A DNA stretch of 64,000 nucleotides from Burkholderia sp. 9120 (GTDB taxonomy: Bacteria > Pseudomonadota > Gammaproteobacteria > Burkholderiales > Burkholderiaceae): the NCBI RefSeq assembly GCF_000745015.1, contig NZ_JQNA01000001.1, forward strand, positions 1,364,001-1,428,000, in the 5' to 3' direction. Below, in pieces: positions 17,075 through 26,310 of the stretch (its first letter is position 1; the number at the start of each line of letters is the position of its first letter). Position numbers and translations under genes: made by a program. Under the pieces are notes generated by a model. That model was not told the DNA's origin and did no database searches. It saw only the letters and a list, made by a program, of their open reading frames with translations.

Positions 17075-18304
17075 TCAGTGGTTCGAGTCCTGGGAAGCCT
17101 CATTCCGGAGGGGAAAGCGGATATCAAAGGTCGTGCCGAGCCCTTGGCGGGTCTCAAAGCGAATCCTGCCGTCGAGTACCCGGCAAAGCTCCTTGACGAT
17201 CGCCAGTCCGAGGCCCACGCCGGGTATATCGTCGCCCGCGGCCCGTTCGAATTCGTCGAATACGCGGACCCGGTCCGCGGGCGCAATGCCTACCCCTGTA
17301 TCGGCAACGCGCAGATACCAGCTGCTTTCGCCGTAGCCGCCCATAGCCAGCTCGATTTCGCCGGTTTTCGTGTACTTGGTCGCGTTTGACAGCAGGTTCA
17401 GCGCCACCTGCTTCACCTTGATGCGGTTCGACAGCACCGTTGCCACGTCCGCTTCGAAGCGGGTAGACAGGCGTAACCCCTTCGCCTCGATAGCGGGTCG
17501 GCAGGACGTGACCAGCTCATCAAAGAGTTCACGCAGGTCGAACGGCTCGACTGCGAGCGGGGTGCTGTCGCCGAGTACCACCGAATATTCGACCATGTCG
17601 TCCACCAGTTGCTTCATGTCCGCGGCCTGCCGGGTGGCTAGCGCGAGTCCGGCTTCCGCCTTCGACGGCGCACGCGAAATCAATTGAAGCGCAATGGAGA
17701 ATGCATTCAGAAAATTGCGCAGATCGTGCACCACACTGCGGGTAATCTGCATGCGCGATTCGTACAGTTCGCTCACGAGCCGCTGCTTCAGCGTCAGTTC
17801 GTGGTTTGCCCGCTCCAGACTACCGGTGTATTCATCAATTTTCCGGTCGCGCTCGGTGACCGCTTCCCGGATGGACGTGACGGTGACGATGCCAAGCGCT
17901 TCATCGATCAGCCGCCGGGCGCGCCCTTCGTGGCGCCTCGTGAATGCGCTGTTCGATTCCGCGAACATCTCAGCCGCGTCAGCCAGCACCTGTCGGAACA
18001 GGTCCAGTTCGTGGACCAGTTCATCGATGCGATAGCCCTGTTGCCAGCGGACCTTTCCATGTGTGCGGGCGTCGCGTTCGATTGCCGGCTCCGCCTGTTC
18101 GAGGTCCTGCGCGTCAAGCGCGGTACAGATCCCGTCCAGGATTTCCGGCAGATGATCGGCGAGCTGGGCGTACGTTAGCTTGTCGGCCTCGACAAGGCCT
18201 GCATCGCCGAACACCGCTTTCATCCATTGTTCCATCAGGGTGGTCCGTTCCCGACGCAGAAACGCAGCAAAATTGCGAAGCGGCCCTGCTTGCGTGTCAG
18301 TCAT
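17075..18304 (-). CDS. Soluble sensor histidine kinase with RsbRD-like N-terminal domain
   Basis: 409 residues from the ATG at 18304; no membrane segments. Residues 5-150 resemble the RsbT co-antagonist (RsbRD) N-terminal helical domain (LRRERTTLMEQWMKAVF, LTYAQLADHLPEILDGICTAL). The phosphoacceptor is His193 in VVHDLRNFL. The ATPase domain has the N box NLLSNATKYT, G1 DTGVGIAP and G2 GVGLGLAIVKEL. It is divergent from a single-domain receiver (18579-18950), its probable partner. The same kinase type recurs at 32685 and 40180. Confidence 0.85.
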   Translation of the reverse strand: MTDTQAGPLRNFAAFLRRERTTLMEQWMKAVFGDAGLVEADKLTYAQLADHLPEILDGICTALDAQDLEQAEPAIERDARTHGKVRWQQGYRIDELVHELDLFRQVLADAAEMFAESNSAFTRRHEGRARRLIDEALGIVTVTSIREAVTERDRKIDEYTGSLERANHELTLKQRLVSELYESRMQITRSVVHDLRNFLNAFSIALQLISRAPSKAEAGLALATRQAADMKQLVDDMVEYSVVLGDSTPLAVEPFDLRELFDELVTSCRPAIEAKGLRLSTRFEADVATVLSNRIKVKQVALNLLSNATKYTKTGEIELAMGGYGESSWYLRVADTGVGIAPADRVRVFDEFERAAGDDIPGVGLGLAIVKELCRVLDGRIRFETRQGLGTTFDIRFPLRNEASQDSNH

Positions 18305-18578
18305 ATTTCGTGTTCGCGGAAAAGTATTGGGATGTAACGGAGCACGTGGTGCCACAGCATGTGTCAGGCATTTCCTGAGATGGGTACAAGGCAATGGCCA
18401 CCGACTTTGACGCGGCAAGGGGAAGACCCCAGTCCCTCCCCTCGCCAGAGAGCGCCCCGATGTGGTAGGCCGTGTCGTTGCGTTTCATTATCCTTCAATC
18501 GAGTTGCTGGAACATACCTTGCTGGCAAGGGCACGCGTCAGACAGAAGCGAAAACGCATAACGCCGGGCCAAAGTCTC

Positions 18579-18950
18579 ATGAAATCTATTCTGCTTGTCG
18601 ACGACGAACCCGACCTGCTCGCGGCATGGCATCTGATACTGAGCGCAGAGGGGTATGACGTGCGCTGCGCCGCCCATGGTGCGCAGGCGCTGGAAGCGAT
18701 ACGGGAACGCCTGCCGGACCTGGTTATCACGGACTGGATGATGCCCGTGATGGGTGGCGCCGAACTGTGCCGCCGTCTGCGCGCGCAGCCAAACCTGGCC
18801 CAGGTGCCCATCCTCGTGCACACATCGGCTCCGCCACCGGTGAATGAGGCTCACGCTGGGGGTAACGCCTGGGATGCCTGTCTTCAGAAGCCGGTCCCGA
18901 TGCAGATTTTTCTCACCACGGTAGGACGGTTATGTGCAGGAACTGGATAG
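18579..18950 (+). CDS. Single-domain response regulator
   Basis: 123 residues, a receiver domain only: acidic pocket VDDEP, phosphoacceptor Asp in VITDWMMPVMGG, Ser/Thr in HTSAPPP, Lys in LQKPVP. No output domain, so it acts by protein contact or in a phosphorelay, as CheY and Spo0F do. The kinase at 17075 is divergent. The gene at 34356 is a close paralog with the same APPP/TPPP loop after the conserved Ser/Thr. Confidence 0.9.
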   Translation: MKSILLVDDEPDLLAAWHLILSAEGYDVRCAAHGAQALEAIRERLPDLVITDWMMPVMGGAELCRRLRAQPNLAQVPILVHTSAPPPVNEAHAGGNAWDACLQKPVPMQIFLTTVGRLCAGTG

Positions 18951-19470
18951 TTGACCACGCGTGCGAGGTCGATTTCGGGACGGTCTGACCGGCGGTGGTC
19001 GGACGCAGTCCTCGACGAGGTGCCCGCCCAGTCCTGCAATCGCGTTGTAACACGGGGAACGACGGCTCAGGAGACCATCCATCTGGCCGCGAGCGTCGCA
19101 CTGCGATGAGCTTCGGCCCTGCCGCTCACCTCGCGCCTGAAATCCGGATCTGATGCCTCGTGAACCGACGGATAACAGCGCCTCTGCATCTGGCCGGCAT
19201 GCAGCGCATGCCATAACCTGGGATCGGCATTGCGGCGACTCGATGACCGGCCACATCAGCCACTCTGGGCAGACTCGGCGGCGGCATGTCTTTTCAGGTC
19301 CGCAGCGACGGCTCCAGTCGCGATGGAGCGTATCCGGACCAGGGCAACGCCCTCACCGAGTGGCCGGTTGTCAGCCGGCAATCGCAGTGCCGGAGATGAT
19401 TGCCGGCTCGAGGAAAAATACGCCGGTCGCGACGTGAACGTGATATCGGCCCGACGTCCCGCACCTGCTG
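18951..19470. other. Intergenic region without a supported gene
   Basis: 520 bases between a receiver gene (+) and a small exported protein gene (-). Several GC-rich shadow frames, none with a motif. Confidence 0.35.
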
Positions 19471-19842
19471 TCAATAGATCGGAAATACAAAGTCCGGCGT
19501 CGGCGTAAACCGGGTGTCGGTACCCGGGCAGATGACTCGTCCCCTGACCGCAACCCGCTGGCCCAGGTAAGGCAGCAGGAGCAAAGGCTCGGGTACGCCC
19601 GCCATACCGAGCACAATGTCGGTGACGACCTTGTCGTTACACGGCGAGGTTGACGGACGGTCCAGCCGCAGCGTCGTATAGTCGCCCGGCGCGTACTGTC
19701 CGTGGCCCCGCTGGATCGTGCCCGTGATCCAGATGTCCTGTTGCGACGGCAAGGTCTTCAAGGGTGGCTCAGCCGCTGCAGCCGCCGCCGGGCTGGCAGC
19801 CAGAATGGCCAACGCGAGCAGTGCCCTTGAGCGCTGTTTCAT
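19471..19842 (-). CDS. Small exported protein, DUF4431-like
   Basis: 123 residues with a Sec signal peptide ending in an Ala-rich stretch (cleavage near 24). The mature part is a small beta-rich domain: QDIWITGTIQRGHGQYAPG, YTTLRLDRPSTSPCND, PYLGQRVAVRGRVICPG. The LxLDxP and LG-xVxVxGxV pattern is like DUF4431 periplasmic proteins. Two Cys could pair. Function unknown. Confidence 0.65.
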   Translation of the reverse strand: MKQRSRALLALAILAASPAAAAAAEPPLKTLPSQQDIWITGTIQRGHGQYAPGDYTTLRLDRPSTSPCNDKVVTDIVLGMAGVPEPLLLLPYLGQRVAVRGRVICPGTDTRFTPTPDFVFPIY

Positions 19843-19938
19843 GATGCTGTTCCCATCTGACGTGTTGGTTCTGAACCCGGGCGTACCCGGCGAATCAACT
19901 CAGGTCCGCCGTTGCGCCGCAGCGCAATAGCCGGGCAA

Positions 19939-20322
19939 TCAGTGGATCGGCGGCACAACGCCCAGTTTCTCGGCGAGCATGCGCTCGTAGACGCCGAAGT
20001 GCAGGTCGACTTCCTCCTGGCTGACCGTCGTCACGGTGACGTTCACCTGTTCCGTCGGCAGGCCGAGCACCACCGACATCGCCGCTTCCAGTTGCGGCGC
20101 ACAGACGCTGTCTTCCACCACGGTTGTGCCGACGGCTATATCGTAGATCTGATCCGGCTGGAAGACGATCTCGACCAGCCGCGCGCGCGCACTCATGTTG
20201 TTGTCGATTGCGAGCCTCACGACCTCCGCAACGCTGTGCATTGTTTCGGTCGGAAAGCCTCTGGTCGAGCGTAGCCGCACACGGTGCCTTCCCAGCGTGA
20301 GCCAGTCAGAGCCAAACTCCAT
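19939..20322 (-). CDS. Hypothetical protein divergent from the hsp20 cluster
   Basis: 127 residues; the start at 20322 was chosen because GGAGG lies nine bases before it. No signal peptide or membrane part. The protein looks like a small alpha/beta domain (SDWLTLGRHRVRLRS, VEIVFQPDQIYDIAVG, QVNVTVTTVSQEEVDLHFG). No family recognised. Divergent from the heat-shock genes with about 240 bases between. Confidence 0.6.
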   Translation of the reverse strand: MEFGSDWLTLGRHRVRLRSTRGFPTETMHSVAEVVRLAIDNNMSARARLVEIVFQPDQIYDIAVGTTVVEDSVCAPQLEAAMSVVLGLPTEQVNVTVTTVSQEEVDLHFGVYERMLAEKLGVVPPIH

Positions 20323-20402
20323 GATGTCCTCCATGAGATCTTTCGATGCGTTCGACAATAGGCGCCCGTTCAAAGATTTCAAGCCCAAAAAAATTTCAAT
20401 AT

Positions 20403-20436
20403 TCCCCCTTGAAGTTTTCGCTGGAAGGCCTATTTT
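20403..20436 (+). promoter_or_regulatory. Sigma-32 (RpoH)-type heat-shock promoter
   Basis: TTCCCCCTTGAA (20402-20413) fits the RpoH -35 consensus very well, followed after 15 bases by CCTATTTT (20429-20436), close to CCCCATTT. It lies about 130 bases upstream of the first hsp20 start. Confidence 0.7.
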
Positions 20437-20564
20437 GGATTTCGCTCAAGCAGACGCCGTGTTTTGGCGCGCTGCGTGTTTCGATTTGTCTGCCAGCAGC
20501 TGGCAGGCGGACTGGAGCGCATAGGCCAGTTCGCCTCCATGCAGCATTCACGGAGGATACGACC

Positions 20565-21017
20565 ATGAGTGATCTCTATTCCGGAACCGACCTGTTTAGC
20601 GAGTTCGACCGTCTGCAACGCCAGATGGCCAGCCTGTTCGGCGGCCTTCCATCCAGCATCCGTTCCGGCAATGCCGGCGCATTCCCGCAGATCAATATCG
20701 GTGCGACCGACGACTCGATCGAGATCGTCGCGTTCGCGCCGGGCATCGACGCCGCCGCGATCGACCTGTCGATCGACAAGGGGCTGCTGACGATTGCCGG
20801 CGAGCGCAAGCCGGCACTACCACACGCCAGTGGCGACAGTCGCGACGACGTTCGCACCTACGCGCAGGAGCGCTTCAGCGGCGCATTCCGGCGCGTGATC
20901 GAACTGCCGCAGAATGCGGACCCCGACAAGGTGCAGGCGCGCTACACGAACGGCTGCCTGTCGATTACCGTGGGCAAGCGCGAAGCGTCGAAGCCGCGGG
21001 CCATCACCGTCCAGTAA
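20565..21017 (+). CDS. Small heat-shock protein Hsp20 (1 of 3)
   Basis: 150 residues from the ATG at 20565 (GGAGG at 20552-20556). Alpha-crystallin domain about 40-145 with the closing motif YTNGCLSITVG (normally A-x-x-x-NGVL). It binds unfolding proteins as an oligomeric ATP-independent chaperone. First gene behind the RpoH-type promoter and 24 bases before the next hsp20, so the two are co-transcribed. Confidence 0.9.
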   Translation: MSDLYSGTDLFSEFDRLQRQMASLFGGLPSSIRSGNAGAFPQINIGATDDSIEIVAFAPGIDAAAIDLSIDKGLLTIAGERKPALPHASGDSRDDVRTYAQERFSGAFRRVIELPQNADPDKVQARYTNGCLSITVGKREASKPRAITVQ

Positions 21018-21041
21018 CGCCAGTTATTCAAGGAGCAAGCC

Positions 21042-21449
21042 ATGAACGACAGGACACAGGTTGCTGAACGCGACCGGCAAACGGCAGCACGACGCGAGGG
21101 GGAGCAGCAGGCGCGGCGGATGACACTTACCCCCGCGGTTGATGTATTCGAGGACAGTCAGGGCATCACACTGTGGGCGGACCTGCCAGGCGTCACGAAA
21201 GAGAGGCTCGAGGTGAGAGTGCACGACGGCAATCTCTATATCGAGGCCGAAGCGATCGTACCGACACCTGCCAGTCTGCGGCTGCAGCACGCCGAGATCC
21301 GCGAACCGCGATTCGCGCGTGCGTTCTCGCTGAGCCCGGACTTCGACACATCGAAGATCGACGCGAACCTGCGGGACGGCGTGTTGAGACTGACCATTCC
21401 GCGCCGCGACGAAGCAAGGCCGCGACGCATCGAGGTGCAGACAGGGTAA
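21042..21449 (+). CDS. Small heat-shock protein Hsp20 (2 of 3)
   Basis: 135 residues. Hydrophilic Arg/Gln-rich N-terminus (about 30 residues), then the alpha-crystallin domain: TPAVDVFEDSQGITLWADLPG, FARAFSLSPDFD, LRDGVLRLTIPRR. AAGGAG precedes the start. It follows copy 1 in an operon and is followed by a strong hairpin. The copies differ enough that paired hetero-oligomers are plausible. Confidence 0.9.
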   Translation: MNDRTQVAERDRQTAARREGEQQARRMTLTPAVDVFEDSQGITLWADLPGVTKERLEVRVHDGNLYIEAEAIVPTPASLRLQHAEIREPRFARAFSLSPDFDTSKIDANLRDGVLRLTIPRRDEARPRRIEVQTG

Positions 21450-21484
21450 GCCCGGACGATCAGCAGCGATGACGGGCAAGAATT

Positions 21485-21508
21485 GATGGCGGCCCTGAGG
21501 CCGCCATC
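21485..21508. terminator. Strong hairpin after hsp20 copy 2
   Basis: Perfect ten-base stem GATGGCGGCC / GGCCGCCATC with loop CTGA. No T-tract follows, so it may be a transcript-stabilising or partial terminator. Confidence 0.5.
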
Positions 21509-21654
21509 ACCTGCGCCGTGGAAGCGCGAATGCAGAACTTAATGGAAAAATGGTGGCTCCTCGCGAGGCGCAGCCCCGCCACGCAAGCAGAAACTTTGCA
21601 CTGTGGGCCCAGATGGATATCCAGTTTTCCTGTCAAACCATCGAGGTGAATACG

Positions 21655-22218
21655 ATGAATAACGACCTGAAAAAGTGGAACCCCTTCAAATTCATTCGCG
21701 GGTCAGTAGGCAAGTCCGGCACGGACGGCCCTGACACTCAGACAGCCAGCGAGCAGGGGCGCGCCACATGGCCTGACATTCAGCGGCTTTTCTCGCGTGA
21801 TTCCCTGCGTGCGATGGAGGATTTCTTTCTCGATCCGTTTGCCGTGCGCGGCACGCTCGAACGATGGTTCGGCGACTTCAGCTCATCGCGTTTCCAGCCG
21901 CGCATCGATGTGGTCGACGAAGGGAAGATACTGCGCGTGACCGTGGAGCTGCCGGGCATGGAAAGGGACGATCTGACGATCAGCGTTGAGGACGGAGCGC
22001 TGGTGCTGCGCGGCGAGAAAAGACAGGACGTGCACAGTGAGGAGGACGGCTGCTATCGTCTGGAGCGCGCTTACGGAGCCTTCACGCGCACGATACCAAT
22101 GCCTGAAAACGCCGATGCTGACCATACCCTCGCAAAGTTTGACAAGGGTGTGCTCACCTTGACCGTACCGAAGCATGAACCCTTGCGATCCGCCAGCCGC
22201 ACGATCGATATTGGCTAG
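21655..22218 (+). CDS. Small heat-shock protein Hsp20 (3 of 3)
   Basis: 187 residues from the ATG at 21655. Long N-terminal extension (about 80 residues, WNPFKFIRGSVG and RDSLRAMEDFFLDPFAVRG), then the alpha-crystallin domain (PRIDVVDEGKILRVTVELPG, YGAFTRTIPMPENAD, FDKGVLTLTVPK). No RpoH-type promoter was seen directly upstream, so it may depend on read-through past the hairpin or its own promoter. Confidence 0.9.
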   Translation: MNNDLKKWNPFKFIRGSVGKSGTDGPDTQTASEQGRATWPDIQRLFSRDSLRAMEDFFLDPFAVRGTLERWFGDFSSSRFQPRIDVVDEGKILRVTVELPGMERDDLTISVEDGALVLRGEKRQDVHSEEDGCYRLERAYGAFTRTIPMPENADADHTLAKFDKGVLTLTVPKHEPLRSASRTIDIG

Positions 22219-22299
22219 CGTTGTGCGGCCACGTTGCGGTTGCGAAGTGAAATGATGGGTAGGTGATCGCCGCGGGTTAAATCAATGGCCTTGTGGCGA

Positions 22300-22752
22300 T
22301 CATTGCGCCTCGAAGTCGCGAATCCGGTGCCAGTATTCGTCGGCACGCCCCTCAGGACTTCCATCCTGAACCCAGAGTACATTAGCCCGCTCCCGCAGAT
22401 GCTGCTCCAGCGCGCGATGCCAGTATTCCTCTGCACGTCCGGCAGGGCGCCCGTCCTGTTCCCACAGAAAGTAGGCGCGCTCGCGAACGCTCTGCTCAAG
22501 GCCCAATTTCGTTTCCGAACTGCTCGCCACGTCATCGCCGTAGGGAGCCATCTGGCCGCCCCGGCCGATGTGGATTCTGGCGGAAAGGCTCTGGAGTTCT
22601 GCGTCGGATACCAGGCGGCCGTGGGCGGCTGCCTCAAGAGCTTTTGCCTCGTAAGCCGCGTCGTCCGTCTCATCTTCCGCTTGTCCGAGCGTGATGGGAT
22701 AGGTGTGAATGACAGCGCCACTGCTGTCCAGTACATCGACCAGTCGCTCCAT
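22300..22752 (-). CDS. DUF2934 protein with two repeats
   Basis: 150 residues. Two DUF2934 units occur in tandem: VRERAYFLWEQDGRPAGRAEEYW (about 90-112) and LRERANVLWVQDGSPEGRADEYW (about 120-142). The N-terminal 80 residues are a separate small domain (RLVDVLDSSGAVIHTYPITLG). DUF2934 is a short helical domain of unknown function common in rhizobia and Burkholderia, often near stress genes, as here. The plus strand also has a long frame, but the repeats decide for this strand. Confidence 0.8.
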   Translation of the reverse strand: MERLVDVLDSSGAVIHTYPITLGQAEDETDDAAYEAKALEAAAHGRLVSDAELQSLSARIHIGRGGQMAPYGDDVASSSETKLGLEQSVRERAYFLWEQDGRPAGRAEEYWHRALEQHLRERANVLWVQDGSPEGRADEYWHRIRDFEAQ

Positions 22753-23297
22753 TGCTCTTGCCCCAGTTTCCGCGGCCCGATCGTTGATTTACCTACCCTT
22801 CCCACGGTGCGAAGGAGCGGCTGCAACGTGAGCGTTGAACAGGCCAGAATTGCAACGCCTCCCGAGACCTTACCATCATTTGTCGATGCTGCGGGGCGGA
22901 CCGGCGAGGCGCTGCGCAGGGGACCACGTGTCAGGCAGACCATCGTGCCGGAACGCTGGCTGCCGATGCATGCCCGCTGATCGCACGGTACCCGGGACGG
23001 CTGGCGGAGGCGGTCCTTTTTCAGGTCACACGACGCGTCTGAACCTGCGCTGCGCCCGCTGGCTTCCTTCTTCATCGCCCGCCGAGCGGGTGATCGCGAT
23101 GAGCCGCGGTTGCCGCTTCCTTCTTTTCTGTCGGGACTTCTCATTTACCGTCCAATCATTCGCTGATAGCGGGGCCGGGCCTGGTTCTTGCGCGCTAGTG
23201 AAGACGCGAGTGTCGTTGCGACAGGTCGGCCTGCCGGCGAGACTGCGAGCCTTGCTGTTTCATCGCTTGAAAAATGTTTAGCTTAACGGAGCATCGA
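22753..23297. other. Intergenic region without a supported gene
   Basis: 545 bases between divergent genes; shadow frames only. Confidence 0.35.
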
Positions 23298-23570
23298 ATG
23301 GAAACGGAAAAGGCAGAAGGTGCGATCCAGGAAGTAGCTGGCAAGGTTCAGGGCGCAGCCGGCGCGCTGGTCGGCGACTCTGCGGCGCAACTGGCGGGAA
23401 AGGTGCGCGAGCTCTCCAGTAAGGCGCAGCAGGTTCGCGCCGACGCCGCGAGCGCAGTGCGCGAGACAGCAGCCACGAATCCCTTTATGACGCTGGCAGC
23501 GGTTGCGGCCATAAGCTTTGTGGCAGGTGCCATATGGCGTGCCGGTGGACCCAGGTGCAATGACAGGTAA
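23298..23570 (+). CDS. CsbD/YqjD-like stress protein with C-terminal membrane anchor
   Basis: 90 residues from the ATG at 23298. The N-terminal part (EKAEGAIQEVAGKVQGAAGAL) resembles CsbD; the C-terminal part (VRETAATNPFMTLAAVAAISFVAGAIW) is the tail-anchor of YqjD/ElaB-like proteins, which tether ribosomes to the membrane in stationary phase. The mix of the two is seen in other betaproteobacteria. Function in general stress is inferred from family and neighbours. Confidence 0.75.
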   Translation: METEKAEGAIQEVAGKVQGAAGALVGDSAAQLAGKVRELSSKAQQVRADAASAVRETAATNPFMTLAAVAAISFVAGAIWRAGGPRCNDR

Positions 23571-23765
23571 GCAGTCCTCGCACATGACGCAGTCTAGGAG
23601 CCCATGATCTTCATACACGCCAGCGCTTACGCCTCGGCGTCGGGAAACCATGGGTACGTTACAAAACCGATTGCGGTTAAAGCAATTCAAGCCGGCGAAG
23701 GTCGTCGCGTGCGTCAACTTGAACGCTCCGCACTGCACTTTCGCCAGCCGCACTTTTCGCCTCCT

Positions 23766-24140
23766 ATGCGCAAAAAGCTTCTGCTTGCGGACGACGACGT
23801 CAATGCAATGGCAGCAGTCGCCGTGTTTTTCGAGTCTCACAATTTTGAGGTGCGCACCGCCACTGACGGCATCACCGCGCTCCGGTGGTTCTCAACCTGG
23901 CAGCCCGACGCGGCCATGCTCGATATCGACATGCCGGGCGCCAGTGGATATGAGGTGGCGCGGCATGTGAGGACCACCGAGCGTTCAGGCAAACGGACAC
24001 TACTCGTTGCGGTCACGGGAGAAATGCCGCCACGCGAGGTCGCCGCCAGATGCTATCAGGCTGGCTTCGATCTCCACGTTGCGAAGCCAGCCGACGTGAA
24101 GGCACTCGCTGAATTCGTCATTCTGGGAATCGTGGGCTGA
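23766..24140 (+). CDS. Single-domain response regulator
   Basis: 124 residues from the ATG at 23766. Receiver with ADDD acidic pocket, phosphoacceptor Asp in AAMLDIDMPGASGYE, Thr in AVTGEMP and Lys in VAKPADV. No output domain and no kinase beside it. Less like the other receivers in the window than they are like each other. Confidence 0.85.
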   Translation: MRKKLLLADDDVNAMAAVAVFFESHNFEVRTATDGITALRWFSTWQPDAAMLDIDMPGASGYEVARHVRTTERSGKRTLLVAVTGEMPPREVAARCYQAGFDLHVAKPADVKALAEFVILGIVG

Positions 24141-24181
24141 ATCTTTCCCGGCTACCTTGAGAGGGCGAAGGACGAAAAGCG

Positions 24182-24210
24182 TTGACATTGTTGCCCGGTC
24201 ACTATACTGT
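24182..24210 (+). promoter_or_regulatory. Promoter and long leader of the cold-shock gene
   Basis: TTGACA (24182-24187) with TATACT (24203-24208, spacing 15) or TACTGT (24205-24210, spacing 17). Transcription from here gives a leader of about 135 bases before the start at 24350, as in cspA mRNAs whose leader acts as a cold sensor. Confidence 0.55.
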
Positions 24211-24349
24211 GGCTCTCGAAATATTCAAGAAGCTCGATTGCTGATCACCATTTTCCGCCTTGTCTGCGCGGTACTCGTTGTCCTCTCTTCTTCCTTGAAG
24301 TTTTTGTCGCTCCGCAACGGAGCTGTTATTTTTATTTCAGGGAATTCTC

Positions 24350-24553
24350 ATGGATACCGGTACTGTTAAGTGGTTCAACGATAGCAAAGGCTTTGGCTTC
24401 ATTACTCCTGACGCTGGCGGCGACGATCTCTTCGCTCACTTCTCGGAAGTTCGCGGCGACGGTTTCAAGACGCTCGCAGAAAACCAGAAGGTGACCTACG
24501 AGACGAAGCGCGGCCCGAAGGGTATGCAGGCCGCGAATATCTTGCCGCAGTAA
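24350..24553 (+). CDS. Cold-shock protein (CspA family)
   Basis: 67 residues, the whole CspA fold: [18 protein letters not shown] with RNP1 KGFGFI and RNP2-like LFAHFSEV. It binds single-stranded RNA as a chaperone and antiterminator. Long leader upstream, hairpin downstream. Confidence 0.95.
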   Translation: MDTGTVKWFNDSKGFGFITPDAGGDDLFAHFSEVRGDGFKTLAENQKVTYETKRGPKGMQAANILPQ

Positions 24554-24563
24554 CGTATTTCAA

Positions 24564-24590
24564 GGGCCGGTAGACCGGCCCTTTGCTTGT
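24564..24590 (+). terminator. Terminator after the cold-shock gene
   Basis: GGGCCGG (24564-24570), loop TAGA, CCGGCCC (24575-24581), then TTTGCTTGT; short T-tract. Confidence 0.6.
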
Positions 24591-24755
24591 CTGCCTGACT
24601 AGTATCCTCGCGGAGCCGTGCGCTCCCGATCTGATCGCCGTTGTTTCACCGCGCGCATCATTTGTCTTTCCGACACGATCCCCGTCTCGCCTTATTTTCA
24701 ATTTATTTCGCTTGTACGATATATATGTCGTACGGGCGTCGCCCGGTTATTGCTT

Positions 24756-24986
24756 ATGCAAAATAATAAACATCTCCACCACTACAACGGTTATTCAGTC
24801 TCCCCTTCTGCACATCGGTTGCCGGACGGCTGGTTTGCCGCCAACCTTCTGCTCGTCAGGGGTGATGCCCTTGAGGCTGATCCTGTTTCCTACAAGTTCC
24901 ACGCGCTCGACTATTTCGATAATGAAACGCAGGCCCTGGGACACGCTACGACCTGGGCGCGTGACTGGGTCGACAGTCGCGGGTAG
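24756..24986 (+). CDS. Small protein of a csp-linked Burkholderiaceae family
   Basis: 76 residues from the ATG at 24756. HHYNGYSVSPSAHRLPDGWF, NLLLVRG, then FHALDYFDNETQALGHATTWARDWVDSRG. I recall similar short proteins next to csp genes in Burkholderia; they have no known function. The WARDWVDSRG ending is the most constant part. Confidence 0.65.
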   Translation: MQNNKHLHHYNGYSVSPSAHRLPDGWFAANLLLVRGDALEADPVSYKFHALDYFDNETQALGHATTWARDWVDSRG

Positions 24987-25368
24987 TCGGCAATACACTT
25001 GCATCGTAGCCGCAAGATGGACGGCGATCGATGATCGACGAGCCGTGGGCGCAGACCCCGTCAGACCGCAACGATACACAGCAAGAGCACCTCTGCCTGC
25101 ATGAACTGATTTCATTGCGGCGACACCGCTTGGCGCCTCGCCAGTAGGCCGGTGGAGATGGGCGCGCAGGATGCTCACCGCATGATGCGAGAAAGCCCGT
25201 CATGTCTGTCACATCAGCGCCAATCATACTGCTCACACAACGTCGCGATGAAGCGCCCCAAGGCTGCTCAAGCTTGCGCCCGCCAGAACGTCACTCAACC
25301 GGATCACGGGATCCGGTCGCCTGATCGACACAACGCTATTCCCGTCAATCGCAATACAAGGAGCAGAG
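24987..25368. other. Intergenic region without a supported gene
   Basis: Shadow frames only; the AAGGAG at 25358-25363 belongs to the next gene. Confidence 0.35.
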
Positions 25369-25944
25369 ATGGCGTTATTGATCATGCAGGTCGCGGTAAG
25401 CGGGGAGCTGGTCGAGATTTTCGAAATGCCGGTTGATGATGTCGACGGCCACCGGATGCTCGCTGCCGCCAATGAGGACGAACGGGTGATTCATCCCTCG
25501 GGACAGGCGCTCGAAGACGGTGAGGTCTGGATTGATCTGATCGACGGAGATGGCGAGACGCTGTTCGACCAGGTGGCATGTTTTCACCGGGCGGATGCTT
25601 CCGACGCGCTTCAGATTCATTTCGGCATGAATGTCGATGTCGTGAGAGATTGCCTCTCAAAGTCGAACATCGCATCGCTCCATGCAAGGCACCGTCTGGC
25701 AGCCCAGGCCTACTTCCGCAAGGTTGACCGTCTTGTCGATTGCTCGCTGGTAGGTTCGAGGCTGAGCAATCGCCGGCGTGTCGGCGACGCCAGTGTCATG
25801 GACCTCGTGATAGAGCTTCGCAGGCGGCTGGACGGTGTTGTCACCCAACTCGCACTGAGCGAGCTGCCGACGCCTGTGCAGGCCGCAGCACAGCAGCTGA
25901 AAGACGCGACCAAGAGCTACGTGGGTGCGGTGCAGAGCCTGTGA
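25369..25944 (+). CDS. Hypothetical soluble protein
   Basis: 191 residues, with AAGGAG six bases before the ATG. The first 95 residues are an acidic beta-rich domain (SGELVEIFEMPVDD, WIDLIDGDGETLFDQ), the rest helical and basic (RHRLAAQAYFRKVDRLVD, DLVIELRRRLDGVV). No family recognised. Followed at 41 bases by another small gene in the same direction. Confidence 0.65.
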   Translation: MALLIMQVAVSGELVEIFEMPVDDVDGHRMLAAANEDERVIHPSGQALEDGEVWIDLIDGDGETLFDQVACFHRADASDALQIHFGMNVDVVRDCLSKSNIASLHARHRLAAQAYFRKVDRLVDCSLVGSRLSNRRRVGDASVMDLVIELRRRLDGVVTQLALSELPTPVQAAAQQLKDATKSYVGAVQSL

Positions 25945-25985
25945 AGCAGCCGACTGAGCTGTATTGTGGAATGTGAAGAGACGGT

Positions 25986-26222
25986 ATGCAGAGAACAGTG
26001 AACTATCGCGGGTTTGAGATTGATGTTGACCTGGTGCCGACTTCCGAAGACATGTATGACGCGTGGTTTCGCATACACGGTCCGACCCCCGCCCCGGGAG
26101 TATCGGCGCTAGGGCTGCGTATCAAGGTTCGCGGCGGACCGTTTTCCCGCCGTTGGGCTTACTTCGTCGCGGAGATCGCCGGTCAGGCGTCAATCGACGT
26201 CATCCTCGGCCCTGGCGAATAG
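25986..26222 (+). CDS. Small hypothetical protein
   Basis: 78 residues. NYRGFEIDVDLVPTSEDMYDAWFRI and RRWAYFVAEIAGQASID show a small beta-rich domain common as short Burkholderia proteins of unknown function. It probably follows the 191-residue gene in one transcript. Confidence 0.6.
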   Translation: MQRTVNYRGFEIDVDLVPTSEDMYDAWFRIHGPTPAPGVSALGLRIKVRGGPFSRRWAYFVAEIAGQASIDVILGPGE

Positions 26223-26310
26223 TCTGAAATCGGCAACGCGACGAGCGGTCCTGTCTGTCGCGTGCGAATCAACGAAACACCGGCCACCGATTTGAAAGGA
26301 AACAGGTTTC

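Noticed and set aside
22285-22980. 231-codon plus-strand frame
   Set aside because: The minus strand codes for a protein with two DUF2934 repeats over the same bases.
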